From positions 4,152,882 to 4,216,881 of the forward strand of contig CM020618.1 of assembly GCA_009829735.1 (NCBI GenBank): a stretch of DNA of 64,000 nt, given 5' to 3'. Below are positions 11,776 through 22,524 of the stretch, piece after piece (the first letter of the stretch is position 1; each line of letters starts with the position of its first letter). The stretch comes from Pyropia yezoensis. Taxonomy: Eukaryota; Rhodophyta; Bangiophyceae; Bangiales; Bangiaceae. A model generated the notes under the pieces. That model had not been told where the DNA came from. It saw only the letters and a program-made list of their open reading frames with translations, and searched no databases. The position numbers were made by a program, and so were the translations under genes.

Positions 11776-12448
11776 ATATGATCCAGGGTTGGCAAAAATG
11801 TACTTTTTTGTCTCGGCTTTGATTAGTGTATAGACTCATTAAACTTTTGATTTTAATTTATAGTCTTTATCATCGAATTATTATACTTAAAACAAATCTT
11901 GACGACTTATGTATGGCATTGTATGCGAACTATTGCTGCCGCAACAAACGCTTTTGTCTTCGGTGCGGCTCCTGGCCACCCTCACCGTCGCTTTCCGGGA
12001 TGTAGAAGGCGTTTTTGCGCAAGCGCCGTCCCCCTCGACGAGGTGACTTGCACGCGTCCAGGCTGAGCTCGCTGACTGACCCGGGTTCCCCTCTTCAACT
12101 CCCGGCGGCGTCTGCCACCCTCCCGACCAGCCGTCAGCCATAGCTGGGGCGGCGCCCATGGAAGGGGCAGCAGGCCGAGCGTCCGCGTCCAGCGGCGCCT
12201 GCCCCGTGGGAGGCGCTGCCTCGAGCCGTGGCACCGGACGAAAGGCGAGCGACATCAAGTCGGAGTTAGGGTAGTGTTGGTAGTAATGATTGTAGAATTG
12301 TTCAGATGTGACATCAAGTACGCACTCAAATATACGATAGAATAATCAAAGGGCCGTTTCTGCTCTTTGATTAATCTATAGATTAAGTATAAAGTAATCT
12401 GATTTAATCTAATGTATACATTTTCTTGCTGCTAACCCTCATATGATC
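11776..12448. mobile_element. non-autonomous hAT-type transposon with 8-bp target duplication
   Basis: The element spans 11784-12440 (657 bp). It is flanked immediately on both sides by the same 8 bp, ATATGATC (11776-11783 and 12441-12448). The left terminus CAGGGTTGGCAAAAATGTAC has the classic hAT-like CAGGG start. The right terminus, read inward, is GAGGGTTAGCAGCAAGAAAA followed by TGTATAC, so the ends share AGGGTTrGCA and AAAATGTA. An 8-bp duplication plus this terminus defines hAT-superfamily insertions. The ends (about 11784-11930 and 12265-12440) are strongly AT-rich. The middle is GC-rich and contains only a 123-residue frame (11887-12258, -) with no transposase motif, so this is a deletion derivative or has captured host DNA. 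Confidence 0.85.
12344..12372. repeat. subterminal inverted repeat in the hAT-type element
   Basis: TAATCAAAG and CTTTGATTA form 9-bp arms around a 13-nt loop within the AT-rich right end of the hAT-type element. They are followed by several GATTAA/TTAATC variants and could be transposase-binding subterminal repeats. Confidence 0.4.
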
Positions 12449-13504
12449 GCTTCGGGAGCGCTTCCACTCCTGGAAACAAATTGATCTGCAAGTATGCACG
12501 GAAAAATAGACGGATGAGCAGAGGGCTCGTCCCCTGAGCTATTGTCTGGTGTGCGGTGGTCCCAGGCACAATGATCTGCATGATCGGGAGGAGGGGTGAA
12601 GCAGTAAAGCCATGCCCAGTTGGCAGGTGAGGTCGGTGGGGACTGCCGCGACAGGAGGCAAGCCCCTGGTGTGGGGGGCGGGGACCTCCGCCACAGCGGG
12701 CAGATGGACAGCGGAGAGGGGATGGGGCAGTACAGCCGCGCCCAGCAGGCGGAGCTTGGGTGGAGGGGGAGGGGCGAGACACAGCCGCGACCAAGGGCAT
12801 GGTGCGGGCGCGGGGACCGCCACGGCCGTCGGTGGATCCTTGATGGAGAGGGGGGGAGCAACACAGCGGCACCCAGGAGGGAGACGTTTGGTGGAGGAAT
12901 GGGGGGGGAGGCACAACCGGGTTGACGGTGGTCGGCGCCGAGTGAGGTAGCGGACCGACGTAGGTAGATGGGGTGAGGAGACCGTCAGCAGGCGGCGAGG
13001 GGTCTCCAAGCGTGCGTCTCGCGCACATGCACCCAGATCACGCGGAAACGGGGGTTCTGACAGTGAACGTCTTTACCCGTCATGGGCGCCTTTCTCCGGG
13101 ATAATGCACGAGAAGCACACAACAATGCCCTGACCACGCGCAGACAGCTCCTTGTTCTCTCTCGATAGAAAAACAAATAGCCGACGTCGTACTCTTTTAT
13201 TTGAACTATAGCAACAGGCAAGGAGCACGTTGGGGTATGAGTGGGGGGATTTTAAAAGTTCAAAATGACCATCATTCGACCCACCCTCAGTACCGCCACT
13301 ACCGCCGCCGCTGCCGCCGCTGCCGTCGCCGCCGCCGCCGCCGCCACTTGCGCCGCCCGAGCAGCCCTACTGGAAAAAAAAGCTGCCTACCGTGTTCAGA
13401 AGGCTGCAGCCTGTGCATGCACGCATGCAGTGGCTCGCCATTCCGACCTGATACCCAGTCTGGAAAGGGGCGCCCCCGTCGGCCGCGGTCGACGGGAGAG
13501 TTCT
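12449..13504. other. spacer without supported gene
   Basis: 12540-13030 is open on several frames with Gly/Pro/Arg-rich translations. Near 13300-13350 there is a (CCG)n triplet stretch. Nothing recognisable. Confidence 0.4.
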
Positions 13505-13997
13505 CATAGGTATTGCAGTTCCTCGAATTATGTCTCATGTATTGCAGTTCCCCGAACTTTGTCTCATGGAGACAAGAGCAACAGCGTGACAACAAGGCCA
13601 TGAGCCAACTGAGTGCTGGGAGCTCGCACCGGACCAATAGCGTGCTGTGGGACTTTCCTGTTAATCAGGCGATCATTGGCTGCAGTCGCGGCGAATCTGG
13701 TACCGAACGCTTGTTGGTCAGATAGCTGTTGTTTTCTCTCACGATCTCGGCGGATTTCCCTCTATCTCGTCCCAATCCACTCAAGAGCACTGGGTGAGAT
13801 CGCACCTGGTTCCTGGGATGCCTGTTCCCTCTTAGATGTGGGCAAAAATCTCGAGAAAGTCTCATATCACACTGTTTCCACACCAACGCGGAGCACTCAT
13901 TGGCCAGTGGTGCACCATCTGAGGCATGCCATTGGCCTGTTGTGGGCCTGTTGTTGTTATTGTCGCCATGAGACAACATTCACGGTACTGCAATATA
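13505..13997. mobile_element. about 0.5-kb TIR element with duplicated left end
   Basis: The left TIR (13538-13584, beginning TGTATTGCAGTTCCCCGAAC) pairs with an inverted copy at about 13951-13997. Most of about 47 positions agree, including the block TTGTCTCATGG. A second, direct copy of the outer 34 bp lies immediately outside on the left (13505-13537, TATTGCAGTTCCTCGAATTA...). Internal frames are short. The element is presumably non-autonomous, and no target duplication was identified. Confidence 0.65.
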
Positions 13998-14318
13998 TGT
14001 AGCCGCTCCTCGTTGGGAAGGTCGGCAACAACGCTATTTACAGTATCGAGACCCCTAAAGACACATCAGTTACAACCGAGCTGTAGTATTTAAATCCATG
14101 GGATGGTGCTTTTTTGGCGCGTTTTCGCGCCAAAAAAGCACCCTCCAAACCCATTCCGTCGTGGTGAACTGCACGTCCCGGCTTCACAACGTCTCACCTT
14201 CCGACGATGTTTCCGTCGCCCCCCTCCCCCCCCGCCCCCTTGTTGTCTGCCCACGTCCCCCGTCGCCCATCCGCCGGTCTTGCCTCCTGGTCCTCACCCC
14301 TGACACCGCCGTCGCGTC
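13998..14318. promoter_or_regulatory. upstream region of the bromodomain gene
   Basis: 321 bp immediately 5' of the bromodomain ATG. It contains an A/T-rich block (GTAGTATTTAAATCC around 14084-14098), a perfect 17-bp hairpin, then a pyrimidine-rich leader of C/T runs up to the start codon. A promoter here is inferred only from position. Confidence 0.35.
14105..14142. repeat. perfect 17-bp hairpin with TTTT loop
   Basis: GGTGCTTTTTTGGCGCG (14105-14121), TTTT, then the exact reverse complement (14126-14142). It lies 177 nt upstream of the bromodomain start. It could form a cruciform or a transcript hairpin, or be a foldback insertion. Confidence 0.85.
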
Positions 14319-14319
14319 A

Positions 14320-14355
<36 letters not shown>

Positions 14356-17300
14356 CGGCGGCTCCCGTCCCCGCCGCCCCGACTGCCGGCGCCGCTCCCG
14401 CAGCCGGCGCCGCTACCCCCGTCGCCACGCCGGCTACCGCCGCCGTCCCTGCCGCTGCGTCTACGGCAGCAGCAGCAGAACTAGCAGCAGCAGCTGCATC
14501 GACCGAGGCGTCGCTCCTCCCTCTCCCCACTGCCGCGGCGATGGTGGAGCGCCTCAAGGCGGCAGGCACCCTCAACGCCCTCCGCTCGGCGGCGATGGGC
14601 CGCCTCACCGCAGCCGCGTCGACGGTGACGGCCATCCAGGCCGCGGCTGCGGCGGCGGCGACGATGGCGCTGCCCGCCGCCATGGGCCCACCGCCAGGAA
14701 CCCCGGGCGGGATGGGAGCGCGGCGACCCAACGCGGGGCGGGTGCTCGTGGCCCTCACGCCAAAGGTGCGGGCAGAGGTGGCGGCGCTGGTGCGGGGGGT
14801 GGTAGGGGGGGTCGTCCTGGCTGGAGTGGGGGGGAAGGGTGATGTTGGCGGTGGCGGTGGCGGTGGGGGTGACGGTGACGGTGGTGGCGACGGCGGTGAC
14901 GGCGGCGACGGCGAAGACATGCAAGCCCGCCTCCGCCAGGCGGTAGCGACCGAGCTGGACAAGCTACTGGCGCAACAGGAGGCGGTGGTGCAGGAGCGCC
15001 GTGCGGCAGTGGCGGCACAGGAGGCGGCGGCGCGGGAGGCGTCTGTGCGTGAGGCGGCGGCGCGTGAGGCGGCTGCTCGGGAGGTGGCTGCACGGGAGGC
15101 GGCGGCAGGGGAGGCGGCGGCACGTGAGGCGGCGTCGCAGGAGGCAGCGACGCGCGAGGCGGCGGTGCGGGAGGCTGCTGCGCGCGAGGCGACGGACTGC
15201 ACGGCGGCGGCGGGCGACGAGGCGGCGCCCGCCGCGGCTGGCCTGGTGGCGCCGGCGCGCGACGCGGCTGGCCCAGACGGCCCAGCGCGGCCGATGCAGC
15301 CACCGCGCCAGCCGTTGGCTGCCGCGCGGGCGGCCACCTCCCCCGCCGCCGCCGCTGCCGCCCCCGCCGCCGCTGCCGCCCCCGATGACGTGGAACCCCT
15401 GCACCCGTCTCCCCCGCTCAGCGCGTCCGCCGCCTCTGTTGCGCGGAGCGTCGCGGCCGCCGAGGCGGCGGTCGCCGCGGCGGCGGCGGCGGCGGCTGCC
15501 ACGGACGCTGCCGCGTCGGCGGCGGGAGCGCGCCGTGCCGCTGCGCGGCGGGCGGCGGCGGCCGTAGCGACCCGCCGCTCCCGCCGCCGTAGCCACGCGG
15601 CGGTGGCGGCGGCGCCGTCGCCGACGGCCGATGCGGCGACGTTGCGGGGGGGCGGGGCGCCCCGGCCGCGCGGGCGGGGGAGCCGGCGGTCGGCGGTAGC
15701 GCCCGCGGTTGCCGCCGCGTCGCCCCCGCCGGCGGAACGGGTGCACCTGCTAGCCAGCGCGGGGCTGCTGTCCTCGTCGGCCTCGTCGGGCGATGAGGGC
15801 GACAGCGACGGCGGCAGCGGTGGCGGCGGCAGCGGCAGTGGCAGCGGCAGCGACGCTGTCGCCGTGGCGACAGCGACAGCGGCGGCCGCCGCGGCGCTGC
15901 CCCGGCAGCCGCCTGGCCGCTCTCCCCCGCCACGCGGCGCGGCAGGTGGCGAGCGGCCGAGGCGGGCGGTGGCGGTGGCCGCCCGCGCGCGCATCCACGA
16001 GTGGGTTGCCGCTGGCACGGACGACAGGGAGGGCCCGCGCGCTGCCAGTTCCGCTTCAGCTGAGGAGGAGGAGATCGTCACGCCGCCGCCGCCGCCGCCA
16101 CCGTCGTCCCCGCCGCCGCCGCCGCCGCCGCCGCCGCCTCTGGGTCAGTCGCCGGTCGCCCGCAAGCGCCGCTCCGCCGTCGGCAGCGCCAGCGAGTTCC
16201 ACGGCCGCAGCGCGGGGTCGGCGGCCAAGCGCCGCCGCCGCGCCGACGGCGCCGTTGCCGCCGCCGCGGCGGGCAGGGGCAGCATCGGCGGCCCGGCCGA
16301 CGGCACGTCGACTGACGGCGGCGGCGTGACCGACGGCAGTGACGTGGGCGGGGGTGGAGCTGCGGCGGCAGCAGGGGCGCTCCCGCCCGCCCGCCGCCGG
16401 CCGCGGTCTGCGGCGGCGGACGATGGTGGCGCCGGCGCCGAAGGGGGGGAGGGGTTGGCCGCCCCGGCCGCCGCGTCGTCCGAGGCGCCGCGCAAGCGCC
16501 CGCGGCGGGCGTCGGCGGCGGTGGCGGTGGCCGCGGCCGCGGCGGCGGTGGCTTTGGAATCGTCATCGTCCGAGGGGGAGGCCCCCGCGGGTGGGTCGGA
16601 CGGCGGCAGCGACGGCGGCCGCGATGGTGACCGCGGCGACCGCAAGGCGGCAGCGGCGCCCGCGGCGGCAGCTGCGTCGCGCACCGGCGCACCAGCGTCT
16701 GCGACCGCATTTGCGACGCCCAAGGGCGGGGCCGCACGCGGCGGGGTGGTGGGGGCGTCCTCCTCCCGCCAGCGGGTGCTCCCCGCGGCGGTCGCCCCCC
16801 CCCCGCCGCCATCCGCGGCGGAGCTCGACGAGGCCACCTCGCGGGCCATCCTGCACGTGTGGTTCTCCCTCTGCTCGCTCATGGACGCGTCTGTCGCGGA
16901 GCCCTTCCTCGACCCCGTCGACCCCGACGTGCCCGACTACTACGCGGTCGTCCGGCGGCCAATGTGCCTGCACCACGTGCGCGGGCGGCTGCGGCCGCTG
17001 GCGGTCGCCGCCGCCATTGCGACGGACGCCGCCGCGGCGGTGCCGGCGTCCCCCCCCGCCGACGAGGTGGCGGCGGCGGCCGGCCCCGGCGGCGGCCGCC
17101 CCCCCTACACCCGCCCCGCCGACGCGGTGGCCGACGTGCGGCAGGTGTGGTGGAACTGTGAGCTCTTCAACGAGGCGGGCAGCGTCTTTGCGGTGATGGC
17201 CAAAGCGGCGGCGGGGCTGTGGGAGTCGTGCCTTGGGGAGGCTGACTGGGGGGGGGGGGGTGCCGCCGAAGCCGCCCGCGTGGCGGGGGGGAAGGCCGCC

Positions 17301-17614
17301 CGCACCAAAACCACCGCCGGCCGCCGGGTGTGGCAGGGCGGCGGCTGGCGGCCGGGGCGTGCGCGGGGGCGCCGCACGCGGGGGGGGCACGGGGGGGGGC
17401 GGACCCCCCGTGGGGGGGGGGGGGGGGGGGGGGGGGCAGCGCCGCCGCCGCCTCTACCGTCGCCGCCTCCAGCACCGTCGGCGGCAGTGCCGCCGACGGG
17501 GAGGGCGGCCGCGAGTCGCCGCCGCCCCCGTCCGCCCCAATGGTGGCGGTCGCCGCCGACGGTGGCGCCGCCGCCGCGTCCGCGCCGGCTGCGCCCGCCT
17601 CGGGGGCTGGTGGT

Positions 17615-17645
<31 letters not shown>

Positions 17646-19126
17646 GCCAGGACGATGCCGCCGCTGGGGTTGCCCCCGCCCCGGCGGGCGGTGGCCGCGG
17701 CGGCGGTGGCGGCCGCACCGGCAGCGGCGCGGACCGTGGCAGCCGTGGCGGCGCGGGCGCCTCTGCGCCACCGGCGAGGCGGGCGACTGCCCTACGCCGC
17801 GCCGCCGTGGCCGTCGTGCTACCCCCTCTGCCGGTGCCCGGACGAGTGACCAACAGACGGGATGGTGGCGGCGGCGCCGCCGACGCCACCTGCGGCGGCG
17901 GCGGCGGCCGCGGCGGTGACGCCGGCGACGGGGACGGGGACGGGGGCGGCGGCTATGGCGGCGACGGCAGTGGCGGCGGTGGGGACGACGGCGGCAGCGG
18001 CGACGGTGCCGCTGCCGCCGCGGCGGCGGCGGCCCCCCCCGTGGCGCCCCCCCCACCCACAACTACCCGTCGCACCCCGCGGCGGGCGGCGGCCGCCAGC
18101 GCCGCTGCCGGGGCGGCGCCCGCGGCGGCAGGGAGCGGGGGTGGGGGTGAAGGTGCGGTCGTCACTGGCGGCCTCAGCCGCGGCCGCCGCCGCCGCCTCG
18201 TCGCTGCCGATACAGACACGGACGTCGACTGGGGGTCTGGCGCCGAGGCGGGCGGCGCCGCCGCCGCCGCCGCCGCCGCCGCACCCGACCGCACCGCCGC
18301 CGCCGCCGCCACCGCCGCCGCGGCGCCCGCCGGGGCCGTGGGCGCCGCCGCCCCCGCCACGGCGGCCGCGCCGCGCGCCGCCGCCGCCGCACCCACCGCG
18401 GCGGCGGCGGCGGTGCGGTTGGGTGCGGCGGCGGTGGCCGGCGCGGCGCCCGCCGCACCTCCCCCCCCCCCCCACGCCGCCGCCGCTGCCGGCGGTGCCG
18501 GCGGCGGCGACGGCGGCAGCAGCGATGGCAGCAGCGCGCGGCCGTCGCCCACGGGCGGCGCGGGGGTGGTGGCCGCCGCGGCGGCGGCGGTGGCGGCCGC
18601 TGCCGCCGCAACCGCCGCCGCCGACGCGGCCGCCGCGCCGCCAGCCGCACCGCCCCCGCCGCCGCCACGGGCGGCCACGCTCCCCCGGCCGCGGCGCTCC
18701 CCCCTCCCCCCGCCCCCACCACCACCACCACCACCACCACCACCACCACCACCACCACCACCACCACCACTGCCAGCGGCGCCACCGCCACTGCCGGCGG
18801 TGGCGGCGGCGGCAGCGGTGGCAGCTGCGGCGGCGGCGGCGGCGGGGCTACCCCCCCCCCCCCTCGGCGGTGCGCACCTCCGGCTCCCACCGCCCCCCCC
18901 CTTCCCACCCCCGCCCCCGCCCCTGCCGCCCCCCCCACCCCTGCCCCGGCCGCCGCCCCCACCCCCGCCAACGCCGGCGGCGACATCCCGGCGGGCAACG
19001 CCGCGGCGGTCGGCCGCGGCGGCGGCGGCGGCAGAGGCAGCGGCGGCAGCGGCGGCAGCGGCGGCAGCGACGGCGGCGGCGGCCGGGACGGGCGCACCGG
19101 CTCCCGACGGGCGGGGCCCGGTCTGA
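14319..19126 (+). CDS. bromodomain protein with long disordered Ala/Gly-rich tail
   Basis: A nuclear acetyl-lysine reader by family. The first frame opens at ATG 14319 and would stop at 17849 (1176 residues). Residues about 233-290 are a charged tandem repeat of the type EAAARE, probably a long helix. Residues about 835-975 are a bromodomain: RAILHVWFSLCSLMD (helix Z), FLDPVDPDVPDYYAVVRRPM (ZA loop, with PDYY and RRPM), then DVRQVWWNCELFNEAGS, in which the Asn of LFN is the acetyl-lysine-binding position, and AKAAAGLWE. A Pro-rich or Ala-rich insert of about 45 residues separates helices A and B. After a 25-G run (17412-17436) coding quality moves to another frame that stays open to 19126 (ADGEGGRESPPPP, then VAADTDTDVDWGSG). 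I therefore extend the gene there, assuming one missing base. The 3' half is low complexity and less certain. The downstream neighbour is convergent. Confidence 0.72.
17412..17436. repeat. G25 homopolymer and probable frame break
   Basis: 25 consecutive G residues inside the bromodomain gene. The better coding frame changes across it in a way equivalent to one missing base. Confidence 0.8.
18718..18770. repeat. (ACC)n microsatellite
   Basis: About 17 ACC triplets in the 3' part of the bromodomain gene. It reads as poly-Pro in the favoured frame. Confidence 0.9.
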
Positions 19127-19619
19127 CCGCCGGCCCCCCCGCCGACCAGCCTCCCGACCGTCTGCGCGGTGGCACGCCGCGCCGGGCGGCGGGGGAGCCC
19201 CGCCATGCCTGGCACGGCCGCCCGTGACAGGGACTGGTTGGGTTTGGTTGGAGGATCGCGCGGGGGGGGGGGCGGGGGGGGGGGTGGGGGGAGGGCGTGC
19301 CGGCCAACGAGCCCTCCCTGTGTGGTGCCGCTTGCGCGGCAGTGCCACGGATGACCTGTTCTTGTTTCTGGCCGCTTGTGGCGTACCTTTTTTTGTTTGT
19401 GGCAAATTGGATGGCACGCCGCCGCGCTCGGGCGCGGCCGGCCGGCGGCGGCGCGTGGCGACCGCCCGTCCCCCTCCCCCCGTGGGCAGGCGGGCATCCC
19501 GGCAGCGGCGGCAGCGGGGATGGTCGCCTCTCGCCACCCCCTCTTCCGTAAAGGGTGGACCCACCCCCCCCCCTCCCCTCCCCCTCCTCCCCTCCTCAGC
19601 ACTATCCAGTGCACTACTA
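19127..19619. other. convergent spacer
   Basis: 493 bp between the 3' ends of the bromodomain gene and the secreted Cys-containing gene. It holds G runs (19261-19290) and a T-rich patch near 19350-19400. No gene seen. Confidence 0.4.
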
Positions 19620-20585
19620 CTACAAGGCGGCCCACACCACGCACCGCCGCCAGCGCCTGGCCACGGCCACACAGACGGCGGCGGCGCCCCCCCCCCCGAC
19701 CGGGGCCGCCTCGGGAATCAGCCCCCCCGCCGCCGCCGCCGCCGCCCACGGGCCGTCCCCCGCGGCGGCGGCGGCGGTGGCGGCGGCGGCGGCGGCCACC
19801 TCGGCCACCCCCGCGCCGCCCGTCCAGGCGGGGAGGCCCCCACAGTCACGGCGCACCACCCACGCGCCCCCCTCCGCCTCTCCCCCGCCGCCGCCACCCC
19901 CGCCGCCGCCGCCCCCGCCGCCGCCCGCGGCGGCCGCCGCGCGGGCGGCGAGGCGGCCACACGGGCCGGGTGGCGCCGCCGTCGCCCCGCCGCCGCCGCC
20001 GCCGCCGTCGCCGCGGGCGGCGGCACCGGCCGTGCCGCGTAGGGGCACCACCGCCACCCCCCGCGGGTGGGCGGGGCGGGCGGCGCAGCGGCTCCACCCG
20101 CCGCCGCCGCCGCCGCCGCCGCTGCCGTCAGTGGAGCGCCCTGCCGGCACCGGCGGCAGGGGTACGAGCGTCGGGCGGGTGCGGCGGGACTTGCGGCACA
20201 CCACCCGCCGGCGCTGCTGCCGGGCCGCCGACGACCACCGCCGCGGCGGCGGCGGCGGCGGCGGCGTGCACACGTACCGCCGCGGACAGCGGCGGAGGAC
20301 ACAGTCCACGGGGGCGGCGGCGGCAGGGGCGACGGCGGCGGCGGCGGCGGCGGGCGGCCGCCGGACGGGGTGGGGGCACCAGCCGTGGCCGGGCAGGGGG
20401 GTGCAGTAGCACTCGTCGGCGGCCAGGCGGGGGCGGCCGGGGATGGGGGGGGGGGGGGGGCGCCCCGCCGCCGTCGGCGCCGGCGTGCCGCCGCCAGTGG
20501 TGGCGGCGGTGGCGGCCACGAGGGTGGCGGCGACCGCGGCGGCGGCCGCGGCGACGAGGCGTCGCGGCTGCAGGCGGGCGGTCAT
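19620..20585 (-). CDS. hypothetical secreted Cys-containing, Pro/Gly-rich protein
   Basis: 321 residues from the ATG at 20585. The N-terminus (MTARLQPRRLVAAAAAAVAA, then TLVAATAA) has the basic-plus-hydrophobic layout of a signal peptide. A Cys-containing region follows: ADECYCTPLPGHGWCPHP at about residues 55-75, VDCVLRRCPRRYVCTP at about 90-110, and RVVCRKSRRTRPT at about 125-140. The rest is Gly/Ala-rich with a few Cys and ends CVAVARRWRRCVVWAAL. The pattern suggests a cell-wall or extracellular matrix protein, but I recognise no named family. The start codon sits at the edge of a (GGT)n repeat. Other frames here are also open because of GC bias. The signal-like start and clustered Cys favour this one. 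Confidence 0.45.
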   Translation of the reverse strand: MTARLQPRRLVAAAAAAVAATLVAATAATTGGGTPAPTAAGRPPPPPIPGRPRLAADECYCTPLPGHGWCPHPVRRPPAAAAAAVAPAAAAPVDCVLRRCPRRYVCTPPPPPPPRRWSSAARQQRRRVVCRKSRRTRPTLVPLPPVPAGRSTDGSGGGGGGGGWSRCAARPAHPRGVAVVPLRGTAGAAARGDGGGGGGGATAAPPGPCGRLAARAAAAAGGGGGGGGGGGGGGGEAEGGAWVVRRDCGGLPAWTGGAGVAEVAAAAAATAAAAAGDGPWAAAAAAGGLIPEAAPVGGGGAAAVCVAVARRWRRCVVWAAL

Positions 20586-20656
20586 GGTGGTGGTGGTGGA
20601 GGTGGTGGTGGTGGTGGTGGTGGTGGTGGTGGTGGTGGTGGTGGTGGTGGTGGTGG
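20583..20656. repeat. (GGT)n microsatellite at a start codon
   Basis: Roughly 24 GGT/GTG triplets overlapping the ATG of the minus-strand secreted-protein gene and extending into its 5' leader, where it reads (ACC)n. Confidence 0.9.
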
Positions 20657-22524
20657 CGGGGTTGGAGGTGGGTGGGGGATGGGTGGGGGGGGAGGAGGGC
20701 GGTGGGGAATAGGAAAAGGTGGCTGCGGTACAGGGGGGGGAGGGCGTGGAGCGAGGAGGGTGAGTGGGGGGGGGCGGGGGGGGGGGGCTCGGCATGGCGT
20801 TCCTCCCCGCCCCGCCAGCGGCCGCAGCGGGCTGGGCGGGCAGCGCCGCGGCGGCGCCTACCTACCCTCCCCCCCCCCCCCCCCGCACAGGCTTGGATGG
20901 CGGTGGGGGGAGGGAGGTGGTGGGCAGGGGGCGTGGCAGGCCGTACTGTACTGTACAGTACCTGCGCCAGCGGGTGGCCCGCCGCCCGCCCGGCGCAAGG
21001 GGAAGCGGGGGCAGGGGGGGGACGGGGAGCAAACGACCGCCGCTGGTGTGGGCGGGCGGCGCTGCGCCCCCCCACCACCGCGCAGCGGCGCCGCGACGCG
21101 GCCGCCCGTGGCCATGGACGCGGCGGTGGGGGGGGATGGTGTCCAAAAGGGGGGGGGGGGGGGGAAGGGGGGAGGGGGGAGATGCAGAGAGAAGGAGAGG
21201 GAAGGGGAAGGGCGGCCGGCGCCCGCACCGCCCACAACCCCATCACCTCCCTCCACAGCGACCGCCCCCTGCGCCATCATTCCTCGTGTGTACAGTACAT
21301 GCTTATGTATGTGTATACTGTATGTACACGCTACCGTCCCGGCGCCCGGCCCTCCCCGGCGGCCGCCCTGTATCGTGCAGGCAGGGGCGTGGGCGGGAAT
21401 ATTTGGGCGGCCGCCCCACCCGCTCCCCCCCCACCCCCCCACCACCCCCACCCCCACCTCCACCGCAGTCGCCGGCTGCCCTCTCCCCTCTTTGCGTCCC
21501 CGTGGAGCCGTTCCCGGTCGTCCCGGTGTGGCCCCGTACGACCAGGCGGCTGCTGGCACTGTAGGAAGAGGGGGTGGCGGGGGGGGGGGGGGGGGGGGGG
21601 GGGTGCGTGGGCATGCGTGGACGAGCAGGGGCAGTGGTCAGCGATCAGAGACGCGTCACCAACGTGTCTTCCGATTGTACCGCTGCCGTTTTGTCGACTG
21701 CACACATCACCAAGGGCTGCACAGTAGCACTGTACGTACAGCACATAAATATAGTAAAGAGCATACATACATACTTCGGAACACCGTCACGCGTGGGTGG
21801 CATGCATTGGCACGACGTGGGGGTGGGGGTCATCGCGTGGGGGTCATCACGTGGGGGTGGGTGCGTTGAGTGGCTCGTACGGCAAGGACGAGCCTGGGGA
21901 GACGGTGTGTCCCCATCCGCCGTGGCCGCCCGTCATCAGGGCGGAAGCGGGCTGACACGCTGTGGCCCCAAAACAGGGGGGAGCCCCCGTAGCTAGCTAC
22001 GCAGCTAGCTGCGGCCACGCCGTGCGGGGCGGCGGCGGCCGTCAGCAGGGGGACCAGCCGTCGAGGCCGCCGGGGGGTGCCGGCGGCCGTCCGCGGCCGC
22101 GCGCGGCGCCCGCCCCGTCGTCGGCGCCCCGCTGGGGGGGGGGGTGGAGGAGCCAAACGTTGGGCGTCCCCGGCGGCAGCCACCGCCGCAGGGCTGGGCA
22201 GAAGGCGGAAGGGGGGGGGAAAGGGGGAACGCGCAGCTACCCTCCTCGGTCAACACGGGCACCACTGGCGAGACCACTATGCAGTGCGACAGTCCCCCGA
22301 CGGGGACGGGGTCGGGTGGGGGGCTAGGAGGCCGGGAGGGGGGTGGGGGACAAGATGCCGCCACTGCAACGCAGTGGCCACCCCATCATCGTTATGCGAT
22401 ATCTCTTGGTAGTGTGTAGGTTTGCTTCTCCCTGTGCAAAAAAAGGTCGGGGCAACAGGAGGGGGGGAGGACGGGTAGCGCTGGGGGCCGCGCGCGCGCT
22501 GCCGCGCCCCCCCAGTCCCCACCC
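20586..22524. other. spacer with palindromic TACTGTA-type motifs
   Basis: No supported gene in 1.9 kb. The perfect 14-bp palindrome GTACTGTACAGTAC is at 20948-20961, with TGTACAGTACA at 21289 and TGTACGTACA at 21731. G/C runs occur at 21141-21180 and 21571-21603. The region 21620-21860 is less GC-rich. Confidence 0.5.

Noticed and set aside
17953-19749. A long minus-strand frame (598 codons) opposite the bromodomain 3' region
   Set aside because: It is a mirror of GC-triplet repeats (Gly/Ala/Arg runs) and has no domain. The plus-strand frame has more balanced, acidic residues.
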